Source: Tragulus kanchil (Eukaryota; Chordata; Mammalia; Artiodactyla; Tragulidae). Taken from it: a stretch of DNA of 64,000 bases. The notes beneath the pieces were generated by a model that was not told where the DNA came from, made no database searches, and was given only the letters and a program-made list of their open reading frames with translations. Below are positions 24,303 through 35,607 of this stretch, in pieces (positions within the stretch are counted from its first letter, which is position 1; each line of letters starts with the position of its first letter). Location of the stretch: assembly GCA_022376925.1 (NCBI GenBank), contig JAIOJX010000032.1:204844939-204908938 (forward strand), read 5' to 3'. The translations under genes and the position numbers were made by a program.

Positions 24303-25268
24303 AAAAACTAATATACCACTGAGTAGATTATCTATCATATCGCTTAGAACAAGGATAAAATAATCAAACTAAGCTTCCTAAGTAGATACCTCATAAAACA
24401 ATCATTATATGACATTTCTCAAATTTTAAAATGCTTTACAGCTCCTTTATATTTGTTCTTGTTTTGTTTATGGAACTTCAGTTCCAGGAAAAGAACTAGG
24501 TAGGCTGAAGGAAGTTTTAAATACAGAAGAGCTATTTAATTTGCTAAGTGCAGACAGTCCATCTTCTGGGTATTTCTGTAGATGCTCTGTAAACATGAAT
24601 CAAAGTAGACAATTCTATAAAAAAAAAAGTAGATAATTCTAAACATAGGCTGTGGCGTACTCTTTTTCATCTTCCTATTTTCTTCAGCCTTGAATAGTTA
24701 TAGCATCCCCATAATGATTAAATCAACAGACATGTCAATATGCATGCATGGTATCGTCTGGCTCACAGCAGGTGGTCAATAAATATTTGTTAAACGAAAG
24801 CATGAAAGACTGTTATGTAAATTTTCTTACTATGACTAGTATGAAGATATTTTAAACTTTACAATACACCAATACTTGCCCTTCAGGTACATTTATCTGG
24901 CAACCCACATTAGATCCATCTCCCACACTGGGCTAAGACAGTGACGACTCCATTTCAATACTAATCCAAATTTAGCTTGAATGCTACCTAGCAGGGCAGA
25001 TACTCAATGTCTACTAAATAAGATGCATATTCACAAATCAGTTACTATAGTCCTAATAGCTCGCGCAGGAGCACAAGCTGAACATCTCCAGCTCACATTC
25101 ACCAAGTGACCTCTACCTCTTCTCTGAGGTTCTGGTCCTCACTCGCCTAATAGCCAAATTAGACTCATTCCTCAGCCCTTCGAAGTCTTCCTCTTTCGCG
25201 CTCTATGTTCCAAATGTCACCAAAGTGCCGAGACTGCACACACTCTGCCTCCGCCTCACGCCCAGCGT

Positions 25269-25389
25269 GTCTGGGAGGTCAGTGGGCGGGCCCAGCGATA
25301 GGCCTTGTGGCTGTTTTCTATTGGGGCTTGGTTGCTATGGCATCACCGACCTTAAAACTCGCGGGCTCTACTTCCGGAAGTTAAAAGGA
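25269..25389. promoter_or_regulatory. Duplicate of the upstream promoter-like module
   Basis: This is the copy A version of the module at 26385-26505, with the same GC box, inverted CCAAT, X-box-like and palindromic ETS sites in the same order, offset 1116 bp. If the duplication is an assembly artefact, this element does not exist separately in the genome. Confidence 0.5.
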
Positions 25390-26384
25390 AATTACTTCCT
25401 GAGTTGCCCATACTTGCTATGGCAGACTGAGCTGGCACTTAGTTAAATAAAAAATAAAAATGAAATTTTTTATGAAGAAGTTTAATAAAATCCTATCCAG
25501 CCACTTTACTTTGTGGGCATGGCGTAGTATCGTATCCCTTCTTTCCTTTAAAAGATTTACTAATGCATTTTTCATCTTTTGTTTATGGAACTTCAGTTCC
25601 AGGAAAAGAACTAGGTAGGCTGAAGGAAGTTTTAAATACAGAAGAGCTATTTAATTTGCTAAGTGCAGACAGTCCATCTTCTGGGTATTTCTGTAGATGC
25701 TCTGTAAACATGAATCAAAGTAGACAATTCTATAAAAAAAAAAGTAGATAATTCTAAACATAGGCTGTGGCGTACTCTTTTTCATCTTCCTATTTTCTTC
25801 AGCCTTGAATAGTTATAGCATCCCCATAATGATTAAATCAACAGACATGTCAATATGCATGCATGGTATCGTCTGGCTCACAGCAGGTGGTCAATAAATA
25901 TTTGTTAAACGAAAGCATGAAAGACTGTTATGTAAATTTTCTTACTATGACTAGTATGAAGATATTTTAAACTTTTACAATACACCAATACTTGCCCTTC
26001 AGGTACATTTATCTGGCAACCCACATTAGATCCATCTCCCACACTGGGCTAAGACAGTGACGACTCCATTTCAATACTAATCCAAATTTAGCTTGAATGC
26101 TACCTAGCAGGGCAGATACTCAATGTCTACTAAATAAGATGCATATTCACAAATCAGTTACTATAGTCCTAATAGCTCGCGCAGGAGCACAAGCTGAACA
26201 TCTCCAGCTCACATTCACCAAGTGACCTCTACCTCTTCTCTGAGGTTCTGGTCCTCACTCGCCTAATAGCCAAATTAGACTCATTCCTCAGCCCTTCGAA
26301 GTCTTCCTCTTTCGCGCTCTATGTTCCAAATGTCACCAAAGTGCCGAGACTGCACACACTCTGCCTCCGCCTCACGCCCAGCGT

Positions 26385-26505
26385 GTCTGGGAGGTCAGTG
26401 GGCGGGCCCAGCGATAGGCCTTGTGGCTGTTTTCTATTGGGGCTTGGTTGCTATGGCATCACCGACCTTAAAACTCGCGGGCTCTACTTCCGGAAGTTAA
26501 AAGGA
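26385..26505. promoter_or_regulatory. Upstream promoter-like module (GC box, inverted CCAAT, X-box-like, ETS)
   Basis: About 310-430 bp before the TMED10 ATG a GC-richer stretch holds gggcgggcc (GC box), ctattgg (inverted CCAAT), gttgctatggcatc (resembles an RFX X-box half) and acttccggaagt (a palindromic ETS site). This cluster is typical of housekeeping promoters. The same module is repeated at about 25269-25389 in copy A of duplication 7. The copy nearer the gene is the likely real neighbour. Motifs were identified by eye; binding is inference. Confidence 0.5.
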
Positions 26506-26708
26506 AATTACTTCCTGAGTTGCCCATACTTGCTATGGCAGACTGAGCTGGCACTTAGTTAAATAAAAAATAAAAATGAAATTTTTTATGAAGAAGTTTA
26601 ATAAAATCCTATCCAGCCACTTTACTTTGTGGGCATGGCGTAGTATCGTATCCCTTCTTTCCTTTAAAAAGATTTACTAATGCATTTTTTCATCTATTTG
26701 CCAATCTC

Positions 26709-26745
26709 CAAGATGGCGCCGGCGACTTCGGAAGGTCAGAGGTGA
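26709..26745 (+). promoter_or_regulatory. TISU/YY1-like element opening a 10-codon upstream ORF
   Basis: CAAGATGGCGCC at 26709-26720 matches the TISU consensus SAASATGGCGGC with one mismatch, and also the YY1 core AAGATGGCG. Its ATG (26713) has A at -3 and G at +4 and opens [10 protein letters not shown], stopping at TGA 26743-26745, 64 nt before the TMED10 start. The stop overlaps a perfect splice donor (AG|gtgagt, boundary at 26741/26742). It could be an upstream ORF in the leader, a YY1 site setting the transcription start, or an alternative first exon. Which one depends on the true transcription start, which is not visible here. Confidence 0.55.
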
Positions 26746-26809
26746 GTTCCGTGGGCCCTCCCGATTCCGGCGCGTTAGGGGCCCAGGGTGGCGAACAGTC
26801 TCCGGCACC

Positions 26810-27034
26810 ATGTCAGGCTTCTCAGGCCCACGAGCCCAGCGTGGCCCTTGCCCGTTAGCGTTGCTGCTTTTACTCCTGCTCGGCCCCAGTGCGGTCCTCG
26901 CCATCTCCTTCCACCTGCCCGTTAACTCCCGCAAGTGCCTCCGCGAGGAGATCCACAAGGACCTGCTGGTGACGGGCGCGTACGAGATCTCAGACCAGTC
27001 TGGGGGAGCCGGCGGCCTGCGCACCCATCTCAAG
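26810..27034 (+). CDS. TMED10: TMED10 coding exon 1 (start codon to splice donor)
   Basis: This exon encodes 75 codons beginning [12 protein letters not shown] and ending GGLRTHLK. Residues 13-31 are a leucine-rich signal peptide ([16 protein letters not shown]), with cleavage expected before ISFHLP. The mature N-terminus carries the p24-family GOLD start, including SRKCLREE with the first conserved cysteine. The start codon has A at -3 and fits the 75-codon exon 1 I know for mammalian TMED10. The donor is AAG|gtgcgg at 27035. Apart from a few signal-peptide and loop changes the protein is close to the human one. Reading through the donor gives a longer open frame to 27223, which is intron and not coding. 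This exon is single copy; duplication 7 stops 114 bp upstream. Confidence 0.96.
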
Positions 27035-28025
27035 GTGCGGTGCGGGGCGGGGCGGGGAGGGGAGACCGCAGGCGTCGGCGAGGTGGCCGAGGACCGGGGA
27101 GTCCGGCGGGCGTTGGGGGGTGGGGGGAAGGCCTGGGCTGGCGGTCGCAGGGCGGGACTGGGCACCCAAGCCCGGAACCCTTTGAAGGGCCCGCCAGGCC
27201 CTGGCGGATGTGGTGACAGCTGAGTGGCAACGACTTTAACCTTTGGGGCTTTGTCGTGGTCCTGTACCTGTTTTGGTCGTAGGTATCTTGAACTGTAACT
27301 AGGGTCTTCAAAGAAGTCTTTGAATGCTGATTATTTGTGGGGAACAGGAGCGTAAGACACATTGATACCTGCAAGAAAATAATGGCAGCACTGAAATTCA
27401 CCGTGAATAATAAAAAGCTGATATTTCTTGAGCATCAGCTCTGTCACGTCCTATGTTGCTGTACACATATTACCATTTCATTCGTACGCTATGTTAAGTA
27501 CTGTTAGGCTCGTTTTACACGTGAGGAAACTGGTGTCAGCTTAAATTGAGTCTTAGTTTGGGAGTTAAGTAGGATGGTAGAAAAAAGTGCTCCAGTCTTA
27601 GTCTCATCTTGTTTTTGTTTGTAATTCCTGTGATTGATTAAAGTTGGTTATTGATTGCAAAATGGACTCAGTCTCTAGTTCTTTCCTTTCTGGAACCCCA
27701 GAGTCTGGACTTGGTCAAGTTTTCTCTAAATTTCATTGATCCTCTTAGATGCTGACAACTACTATTGTGGTGCCGGTTTGGCCCTGTATTGATTTTGGAT
27801 GACCAGACCTGATGTTTGAAGCGTTAATATCTTTGGTATATGTCAATATTTGACTGTATTTTAGGTAGTTTTATTCATACACTATAGCACGGTTTTTGTC
27901 TTTGTTTTTACTAGAATGGGTCTTGAACCAGACCAGAAGAAACATTTTTACATTTTAATAGAGCTTTGGGTGTAATAAGACCATAGTTTATTTTCAAGGT
28001 ATCGGAACCCCTCAGTGGTAACAGA

Positions 28026-28238
28026 CGACTTTCCAGGTGGTTCAGTGGGTAAAGAATCCACCAGCAATGTAGGAGACATAGAAGACCAGGATTCTGACCC
28101 CTGGGTCAGGAAGATTCCCTGGAGAAGGGCATGGCTACTCACTCCAGTATTCTCACCTGGTGAATCCTATGGACAGAGGAGCCTGGCAGCAGCTACAGTC
28201 CACAGGGTCACAAAGAGGTGGACTGAGCGCACACAGTG
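28026..28238 (+). mobile_element. Bov-tA SINE, diverged, intron 1
   Basis: Head gactttccaggtggttcagt, then aaagaatccaccagcaatgt, ccctggagaagggcatggct and gctacagtccacagggtcac, ending gtggactgagcgcacac. It is more diverged than the other Bov-tA copies. Confidence 0.85.
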
Positions 28239-28959
28239 GATGTCAGCTGCGTTCATATTTTGGTTTCATTTGAAAGATATAAACTGTTTTCAGGACTGTT
28301 GCACCGTGACCCAGCCTTTTGTTATTCTCTTCAGGTACCAAACTTCTTTCTGACCAAGAAAGCCATCATGGCATAATTTTATAGGCTTGGATACAGGATT
28401 TTTGGGGTTCAGCTTCTGACCCTTTAAAGGCTGTAAGTACACAGAATCAAAGAATTTGAGCAGTGAGAGTTTATTCTCATCTCTAGTGTTACTCCTCAGA
28501 TTTGTATTTATGTTTTAAAACCTTCACTTTTCTTCATTGAGTGAAGTTTAAATTTTCCAACATACCTTTGTAGCACTCCTCATGGTCTGTTCTTGAAGTT
28601 TTATGTGGTTTGTCACTCTCTTTGCACTTTATGTCTGAGCCACCCTGAACAGTCGCTTAGACTCATTTTCATCGTATAGCATAATGACTTGTGTTTATGT
28701 CATGTCTTCCTTATTAGATTGTTAGTATCTTCAGCGCAGGAATTATTTTCATGTGCATATTTTTCAGAATGTCAAGCATAGTGCCTTGCTTCTAGTAAGC
28801 ACTTAGTACAGGAAGCATATAGTATAACAAGTTCTTACAGGAATTACATCCATGTCCAAGCCTGCTGAAGGGACCTCGGCAGCAGACATCTGTGCATCTC
28901 CTCTCTAGCATTTGACCCTCACACAGTTGCTCTCCCCATCTCTGCTCTGTTCTTTTGCT

Positions 28960-29109
28960 TTGTTGTTGTTTAGTTGCTAAGTCTTGTCCAGCTCTTTGCA
29001 ACCCCGTGGACTGCAGCACAGCAGGCTTCCCTTTCCTTCATCATCTCCCAGAGTTTGCTCAAACTCATGTCCATTGAGTCAGTGAGACCATCCAACCATC
29101 CCATCCCGG
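28960..29109 (-). mobile_element. Short BovB 3' end, intron 1
   Basis: Antisense BovB 3' end: ttgttgttgtttagttgcta, then ctttgcaaccccgtggactg and actcatgtccattgagtcag. It is flanked by an 18-bp TSD with one mismatch, ctgctctgttcttttgct (28942-28959) and ctgctctgttctcttgct (29110-29127). It is about 150 bp, extremely 5' truncated. Confidence 0.85.
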
Positions 29110-29365
29110 CTGCTCTGTTCTCTTGCTATTTGCCAGCTTACTTAGACTGCTCCTGAGGTCCTTATCCCAGATGCCGAGTAGGTAACATAAATGAATTGGG
29201 CCAGCTATAAGAAGAACAGCAGCAGTGATGATAAATAGGGCTAACGGAGTAGTGGAGACTCTCAGTTTGTAGTAGCCAGTATTTATCTCTTGATGTGGGC
29301 CTCTTGCCACATCTGATTTTTTCAGATGAAGTTAGAAATCCAGATTCTGTATATACCTATGGTTA

Positions 29366-29440
29366 ATTTATGTTGATGCATGACGGAAGTCAAACCAACA
29401 TTGTAAATCAATCAATTAAAAATAAATATATTTTTTTAAA
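29366..29440 (+). mobile_element. L1 3' tail fragment, intron 1
   Basis: The text ggttaatttatgttgatgca, then gtcaaaccaacattgtaaat and caattaaaaataaa, resembles the end of ruminant L1 (L1-BT type). A T/A run follows. Confidence 0.6.
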
Positions 29441-29530
29441 AAACAGATTTTTATGTGAAAGCTCCTGATTTTGAAATGTCATCAACTAATTCAAGTTGGT
29501 TTTGGCATTTGTTTTTTATAGAGAAGAGTA

Positions 29531-31686
29531 CAGCCTGTCCACCATGTACACATTACCCAGATTCAGATTGTTACACGTGTTTCGTCTTAACTGCTTCTCT
29601 CTTCTAATTTCATGCTGAATTGTTTTAAACTAAATCCTAAATATCATAGTGTTTCAGTCCTTCATACTTCGGGATGAATCTCTTAAAAAATATGAACTTA
29701 ATCACAATGTTATGTGGCTATAATCACACCTTGCAAAGTTAACAATAACTCCTTAATGCTATCTAATAATTGATTGATGTTTAGTCACGAAGTTGTATCC
29801 CACTCTTTTGTGACCCCATGGATTGTACTTTCTAGGCTCCTCTGTGTGGGATTTCCCAGGCAGGAATTCTGGAGTAGGTTGCCGTTCCCTCCTCCTAGGG
29901 GTCTTCCTGAGCCAGTCGCCTGCACTGGCAGGCAGATTCTTTACTACTGAGCCAGCTGCCCACTTCATATTCAAGTTTCTCCACTTGACTCAAAAACAGC
30001 TAATTAAATTAATTTGTTATATCTCTCAAGTCTCTTCAATCTACAGCAATTTCACTCTCCTTCCCACCCCCCTTTTTCTATGTGCTTGAAATTATATTGT
30101 TCAAATCAGTAGTCCTTTTTTCTTTTTTTTTTTTACAGTGGGTCCTCGTTGGTTGATCAGTAGTCCTTAAATCATGTCCTACATTATAGATTTGTCTCTG
30201 CTTCCTTAAAGCGTCATTGAACAAGTCTGGCTCACATATTCTTGTAAAAGGAATCAACTATAAAGACGTAGCTAGATTAAGGTTTACCTTTTTGGTGTGG
30301 TTTCTTCACGGGTGGTATTGTATATTTCATGTAGCATCATGGCATGGTATTTTAGAGACCGTAAGTCAGGTGTCATTTTTAAAAATTTAATATATTGTGC
30401 AGGCCCTGAACCTATTTGTGAGCTTGATCCCGCTCCTTAGCACAGTTTGCAACCTTTTCATATAGCCTCCATCCATTTAGTTTTGCTTTCTCTTAAATTT
30501 TGGTAACTCATGGCCCAGATTTTGCCTCAAGAATTCTCTCTATGCATCATTTCAGTTTCTGAGGTGCAGCTCCAGAGTACAAGGGTTGACTCCTCTTTGT
30601 AGCCAGGTTTTTGCTCAGCCTGTCCACCATGTACACATTACCCAGATTCAGATTGTTACACGTGTTTCGTCTTAACTGCTTCTCTCTTCTAATTTCATGC
30701 TGAATTGTTTTAAACTAAATCCTAAATATCATGGTGTTTCAGTCCTTCATACTTCGGGATGAATCTCTTAAAAAATATGAACTTAATCACAATGTTATGT
30801 GGCTATAATCACACCTTGCAAAGTTAACAATAACTCCTTAATGCTATCTAATAATTGATTGATGTTTAGTCACGAAGTTGTATCCCACTCTTTTGTGACC
30901 CCATGGATTGTACTTTCTAGGCTCCTCTGTGTGGGATTTCCCAGGCAGGAATTCTGGAGTAGGTTGCCGTTCCCTCCTCCTAGGGGTCTTCCTGAGCCAG
31001 TCGCCTGCACTGGCAGGCAGATTCTTTACTACTGAGCCAGCTGCCCACTTCATATTCAAGTTTCTCCACTTGACTCAAAAACAGCTAATTAAATTAATTT
31101 GTTATATCTCTCAAGTCTCTTCAATCTACAGCAATTTCACTCTCCTTCCCACCCCCCTTTTTCTATGTGCTTGAAATTATATTGTTCAAATCAGTAGTCC
31201 TTTTTTCTTTTTTTTTTTTACAGTGGGTCCTCGTTGGTTGATCAGTAGTCCTTAAATCATGTCCTACATTATAGATTTGTCTCTGCTTCCTTAAAGCGTC
31301 ATTGAACAAGTCTGGCTCACATATTCTTGTAAAAGGAATCAACTATAAAGACGTAGCTAGATTAAGGTTTACCTTTTTGGTGTGGTTTCTTCACGGGTGG
31401 TATTGTATATTTCATGTAGCATCATGGCATGGTATTTTAGAGACCGTAAGTCAGGTGTCATTTTTAAAAATTTAATATATTGTGCAGGCCCTGAACCTAT
31501 TTGTGAGCTTGATCCCGCTCCTTAGCACAGTTTGCAACCTTTTCATATAGCCTCCATCCATTTAGTTTTGCTTTCTCTTAAATTTTGGTAACTCATGGCC
31601 CAGATTTTGCCTCAAGAATTCTCTCTATGCATCATTTCAGTTTCTGAGGTGCAGCTCCAGAGTACAAGGGTTGACTCCTCTTTGTA
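29531..31686. repeat. Direct duplication 8 (about 1.07 kb), TMED10 intron 1
   Basis: Copy A is 29531-30601 and copy B is 30616-31686, offset 1085 throughout, with a 14-nt linker. Both contain a minus-strand Bov-tA. The last 106 bp of the unit (30496-30601) also begin duplication 9, so they occur a third time at 32669-32775. Confidence 0.95.
29771..29962 (-). mobile_element. Bov-tA SINE, minus strand
   Basis: The complement of Bov-tA: ttagtcacgaagttgtatcc, then gtgaccccatggattgtact, aggcaggaattctggagtag and ctttactactgagccagctg. It is copied at 30856-31047 in duplication 8. Confidence 0.87.
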
Positions 31687-33721
31687 TCCCAGGCCATGTT
31701 CTAGGTCTCTGAACATCCTGTTGATTATCTTCTTTTTGGTCATGTATCCACCCCTGGTTTAAATGGCCAGTGGTTTGGAGGATTGGATACTTTCTACAGA
31801 ACCTGGCCACCTGGGCTTGGCATTTAGTTACTGCTCTGGTTGAGGCGGTCTCTCATAAAAGGGTCTTTGTGAATGTAGTGTCTTGATAGACCTGTCTCAT
31901 TCATTATCCTGTCAAGGAGCGCCTTAATGTCCAGTGACTACATCAGGGTTAATTACATAGTACTCTGCATTGTAATCCTGTGTTTACCCATCTCCTCACG
32001 TGGACTTTAAGGTCCTTGAACAGAGCCTGTGTCTCAGTTGTCATTGAAATGCCTCTGCCTAATACAGTGCCTGGTACATAGAAGGGCTTAAGCCTAAGGA
32101 ATGAACAAATGAATTGGCACTGTCCAGATCTCATCTCTGATCTTTACCTCTTCCTTCCTCGTCAGTTGTCTCCTGCTACTCCTGACTGTAGCTGTTCTGA
32201 ATACTTGCAGTTCTTTGAACACAGCATTTGCTTAACCTGGACCAGTCTTTGCCTATACATTCCTCCAATGGGCTTCCGATGTAATCAAAAGTAGTGTAAT
32301 ACCTACTGTGTAGGCATTGTACGACTCAGTTAAATATCTCAGTCTTACTGAGCTTGGGCCTGAAGTCAGACAGATACGAGTTCAGATCCCATCAGCTTCT
32401 CCATTTAAAGGGGACATGGTCTTAAGGGAATTACTTAACCTTCTCTTTGAGTCTCTTGTAAGATGGGGATGATAGAGTTCATAGAATTATGAGAAGAGCT
32501 AATGGAGATGGACTCTTTATTGTGCAGGGCTTATTGCAATGGGCCCTAGTTATTAGTACTCTTGTTTTCTCTCTAGTAAATGAAAATTGAATTGCTTGTC
32601 TGACCTCATCTCACTGTGTCATTACAGTGACAAAAAAAAGGGTTTTTTCTTGAACATTTCCTGCTATGAAATTTTGGTAACTCATGGCCCAGATTTTGCC
32701 TCAAGAATTCTCTCTATGCATCATTTCAGTTTCTGAGGTGCAGCTCCAGAGTACAAGGGTTGACTCCTCTTTGTATCCCAGGCCATGTTCTAGGTCTCTG
32801 AACATCCTGTTGATTATCTTCTTTTTGGTCATGTATCCACCCCTGGTTTAAATGGCCAGTGGTTTGGAGGATTGGATACTTTCTACAGAACCTGGCCACC
32901 TGGGCTTGGCATTTAGTTACTGCTCTGGTTGAGGCGGTCTCTCATAAAAGGGTCTTTGTGAATGTAGTGTCTTGATAGACCTGTCTCATTCATTATCCTG
33001 TCAAGGAGCGCCTTAATGTCCAGTGACTACATCAGGGTTAATTACATAGTACTCTGCATTGTAATCCTGTGTTTACCCATCTCCTCACGTGGACTTTAAG
33101 GTCCTTGAACAGAGCCTGTGTCTCAGTTGTCATTGAAATGCCTCTGCCTAATACAGTGCCTGGTACATAGAAGGGCTTAAGCCTAAGGAATGAACAAATG
33201 AATTGGCACTGTCCAGATCTCATCTCTGATCTTTACCTCTTCCTTCCTCGTCAGTTGTCTCCTGCTACTCCTGACTGTAGCTGTTCTGAATACTTGCAGT
33301 TCTTTGAACACAGCATTTGCTTAACCTGGACCAGTCTTTGCCTATACATTCCTCCAATGGGCTTCCGATGTAATCAAAAGTAGTGTAATACCTACTGTGT
33401 AGGCATTGTACGACTCAGTTAAATATCTCAGTCTTACTGAGCTTGGGCCTGAAGTCAGACAGATACGAGTTCAGATCCCATCAGCTTCTCCATTTAAAGG
33501 GGACATGGTCTTAAGGGAATTACTTAACCTTCTCTTTGAGTCTCTTGTAAGATGGGGATGATAGAGTTCATAGAATTATGAGAAGAGCTAATGGAGATGG
33601 ACTCTTTATTGTGCAGGGCTTATTGCAATGGGCCCTAGTTATTAGTACTCTTGTTTTCTCTCTAGTAAATGAAAATTGAATTGCTTGTCTGACCTCATCT
33701 CACTGTGTCATTACAGTGACA
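31580..33721. repeat. Direct duplication 9 (1.05 kb), TMED10 intron 1
   Basis: Copy A is 31580-32632 and copy B is 32669-33721, offset 1089. The 36-nt linker 32633-32668 matches neither flank well. The last 274 bp of the unit are shared with duplication 10 and occur three times (32359-32632, 33448-33721 and from 34531). Confidence 0.95.
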
Positions 33722-35607
33722 GATAAAGAGTATTTTAATGAGAGTAAGTCTGAGTTTTTGTGATTTTCCCATTCATTCAATGAATATTTATTTAATACTT
33801 AGTACAAATGCCAGACATAGCTGGGGTTAAAGGAATGAATAGCAGACAAGGTCCTTGAGCTCTAATGAGAACAAAGACAAAATACAAGTTAAGATAAAAA
33901 TACATACTGGGCTTCCCTGGTGGTCTGGGTTAGGAATCTGCCTACTGACACAGGGGACATGGGTTTGATTGCTGGTCCGGGAAGATTGTACATGCCGCAG
34001 AGCAACTCAAGCCCCTGCACCACAACTGCTGAGCCTGCGTGCCTAGAGCCTGTGCTCTGCAACAAGAGAAGCTGCTGCAGTGAAAAACCTGTGCACTGCA
34101 ACAACGACCCAGCGCACACAAATAAATAATCTAAAAAAAAAAAAATCTACCTTTAAAAAAATACACACAAATATCAGGTAGTAATAAATGTTGTGGTGAA
34201 AATCAAGCAGTAGGTGGTAAGGAGTAACTAATGGAGTAAAAAGTATTTGAGTGGCCAGGCCAGGCCTTTCCAGAGAGATATGTGAATTGAAATGATGGGT
34301 GGACTCTGATGCAAGGATTTCTCCTTTAGGCCCATATTGGGGTATGCTTAGGGGTATGCTTTCTGCTGATATTTCCAATTGAGGATTTTCCTTCCCTACT
34401 CATCTCATAAAATGAGGCTAAACCAGACTAAATAGTTTCAGATTTAAAGACTGCTATACAGAACTTCAGCAGGAAGTACCAAGTCATGGTTCATAGTGAA
34501 TATAGAAGTTTCCTCATTACTTTGGTTGGTCCTGAAGTCAGACAGATACGAGTTCAGATCCCATCAGCTTCTCCTTTTAAAGGGACATGGTCTTAAGGGA
34601 ATTACTTAACCTTCTCTTTGAGTCTCTTGTAAGATGGGGATGATAGAGTTCATAGAATTATGAGAAGAGCTAATGGAGATGGACTCTTTATTGTGCAGGG
34701 CTTATTGCAATGGGCCCTAGTTATTAGTACTCTTGTTTTCTCTCTAGTAAATGAAAATTGAATTGCTTGTCTGACCTCATCTCACTGTGTCATTACAGTG
34801 ACAGATAAAGAGTATTTTAATGAGAGTAAGTCTGAGTTTTTGTGATTTTCCCATTCATTCAATGAATATTTATTTAATACTTAGTACAAATGCCAGACAT
34901 AGCTGGGGTTAAAGGAATGAATAGCAGACAAGGTCCTTGAGCTCTAATGAGAACAAAGACAAAATACAAGTTAAGATAAAATACATACTGGGCTTCCCTG
35001 GTGGTCTGGGTTAGGAATCTGCCTACTGACACAGGGGACATGGGTTTGATTGCTGGTCCGGGAAGATTGTACATGCCGCAGAGCAACTCAAGCCCCTGCA
35101 CCACAACTGCTGAGCCTGCGTGCCTAGAGCCTGTGCTCTGCAACAAGAGAAGCTGCTGCAGTGAAAAACCTGTGCACTGCAACAACGACCCAGCGCACAC
35201 AAATAAATAATCTAAAAAAAAAAAAATCTACCTTTAAAAAAATACACACAAATATCAGGTAGTAATAAATGTTGTGGTGAAAAATCAAGCAGTAGGTGGT
35301 AAGGAGTAACTAATGGAGTAAAAAGTATTTGAGTGGCCAGGCCAGGCCTTTCCAGAGAGATATGTGAATTGAAATGATGGGTGGACTCTGATGCAAGGAT
35401 TTCTCCTTTAGGCCCATATTGGGGTATGCTTAGGGGTATGCTTTCTGCTGATATTTCCAATTGAGGATTTTCCTTCCCTACTCATCTCATAAAATGAGGC
35501 TAAACCAGACTAAATAGTTTCAGATTTAAAGACTGCTATACAGAACTTCAGCAGGAAGTACCAAGTCATGGTTCATAGTGAATATAGAAGTTTCCTCATT
35601 ACTTTGG
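33448..35607. repeat. Direct duplication 10 (about 1.08 kb), TMED10 intron 1
   Basis: Copy A is 33448-34525 and copy B is 34531-35607, offset 1081-1083, with a 5-nt linker. Each carries an older CHR-1-like SINE with an A-rich tail. Duplications 8, 9 and 10 run on from one another and overlap at their ends. Confidence 0.95.
33908..34145 (+). mobile_element. CHR-1-like SINE
   Basis: Head tgggcttccctggtggtctg, then cactgacacaggggac-like text, gctggtccgggaagattgta, catgccgcagagcaactcaa and gcctgtgctctgcaacaaga, ending in aaataaataatctaaaaaa. This is an older CHR subfamily, distinct from the long CpG-rich one. It is copied at about 34989-35226. Confidence 0.85.

Larger units (their letters stand above)
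23074..24461. other. Intergenic with two Bov-tA SINEs
   Basis: Apart from the SINEs at 23580 and 24114, a MIR-like stretch lies near 23810 (cctcagttttctcatctgta). No gene signal. Confidence 0.55.
24462..26695. repeat. Direct duplication 7 (about 1.12 kb), upstream flank of TMED10
   Basis: Copy A is 24462-25577 and copy B is 25577-26695, offset 1115 rising to 1118 through A- and T-run length differences. The unit ends 114 bp before the TMED10 start codon and doubles the promoter-like module. Copy B is joined directly to the CpG island. Confidence 0.95.
26690..27230. promoter_or_regulatory. TMED10: CpG island spanning TMED10 leader and exon 1
   Basis: From about 26.69 to 27.23 kb the sequence changes from AT-rich flank to dense G+C with many CpGs, covering the leader, exon 1 and the start of intron 1. 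This is the usual arrangement of a housekeeping promoter and fits TMED10. No TATA box is obvious near the expected start. The island begins right after the edge of duplication 7 (26695), so the distance to upstream elements may be affected by an assembly join. I judged CpG density by eye. Confidence 0.8.
27035..29530 (+). other. TMED10: TMED10 intron 1, first part
   Basis: This starts at the exon 1 donor. The first 190 bases belong to the CpG island. A MIR-like tract lies at about 27405-27545 (attaccatttcattcgtacg, ttttacacgtgaggaaactg). Bov-tA, BovB and L1 fragments follow. No other exon is seen. Confidence 0.8.

Noticed and set aside
25508..25538. Stretch resembling the 5' end of U4 snRNA (ctttg ... 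ggc ... agtatcgta)
   Set aside because: Only about 30 bases with gaps, no downstream U4 sequence, no A-tail and no TSD. Probably coincidence. It also occurs at 26626 through duplication 7.
27035..27223. Extension of TMED10 exon 1 as an intron-retained 137-codon protein
   Set aside because: The donor at 27035 is good and the intact exon 2 continues the known protein in phase; the extension is low-complexity CpG-island sequence.
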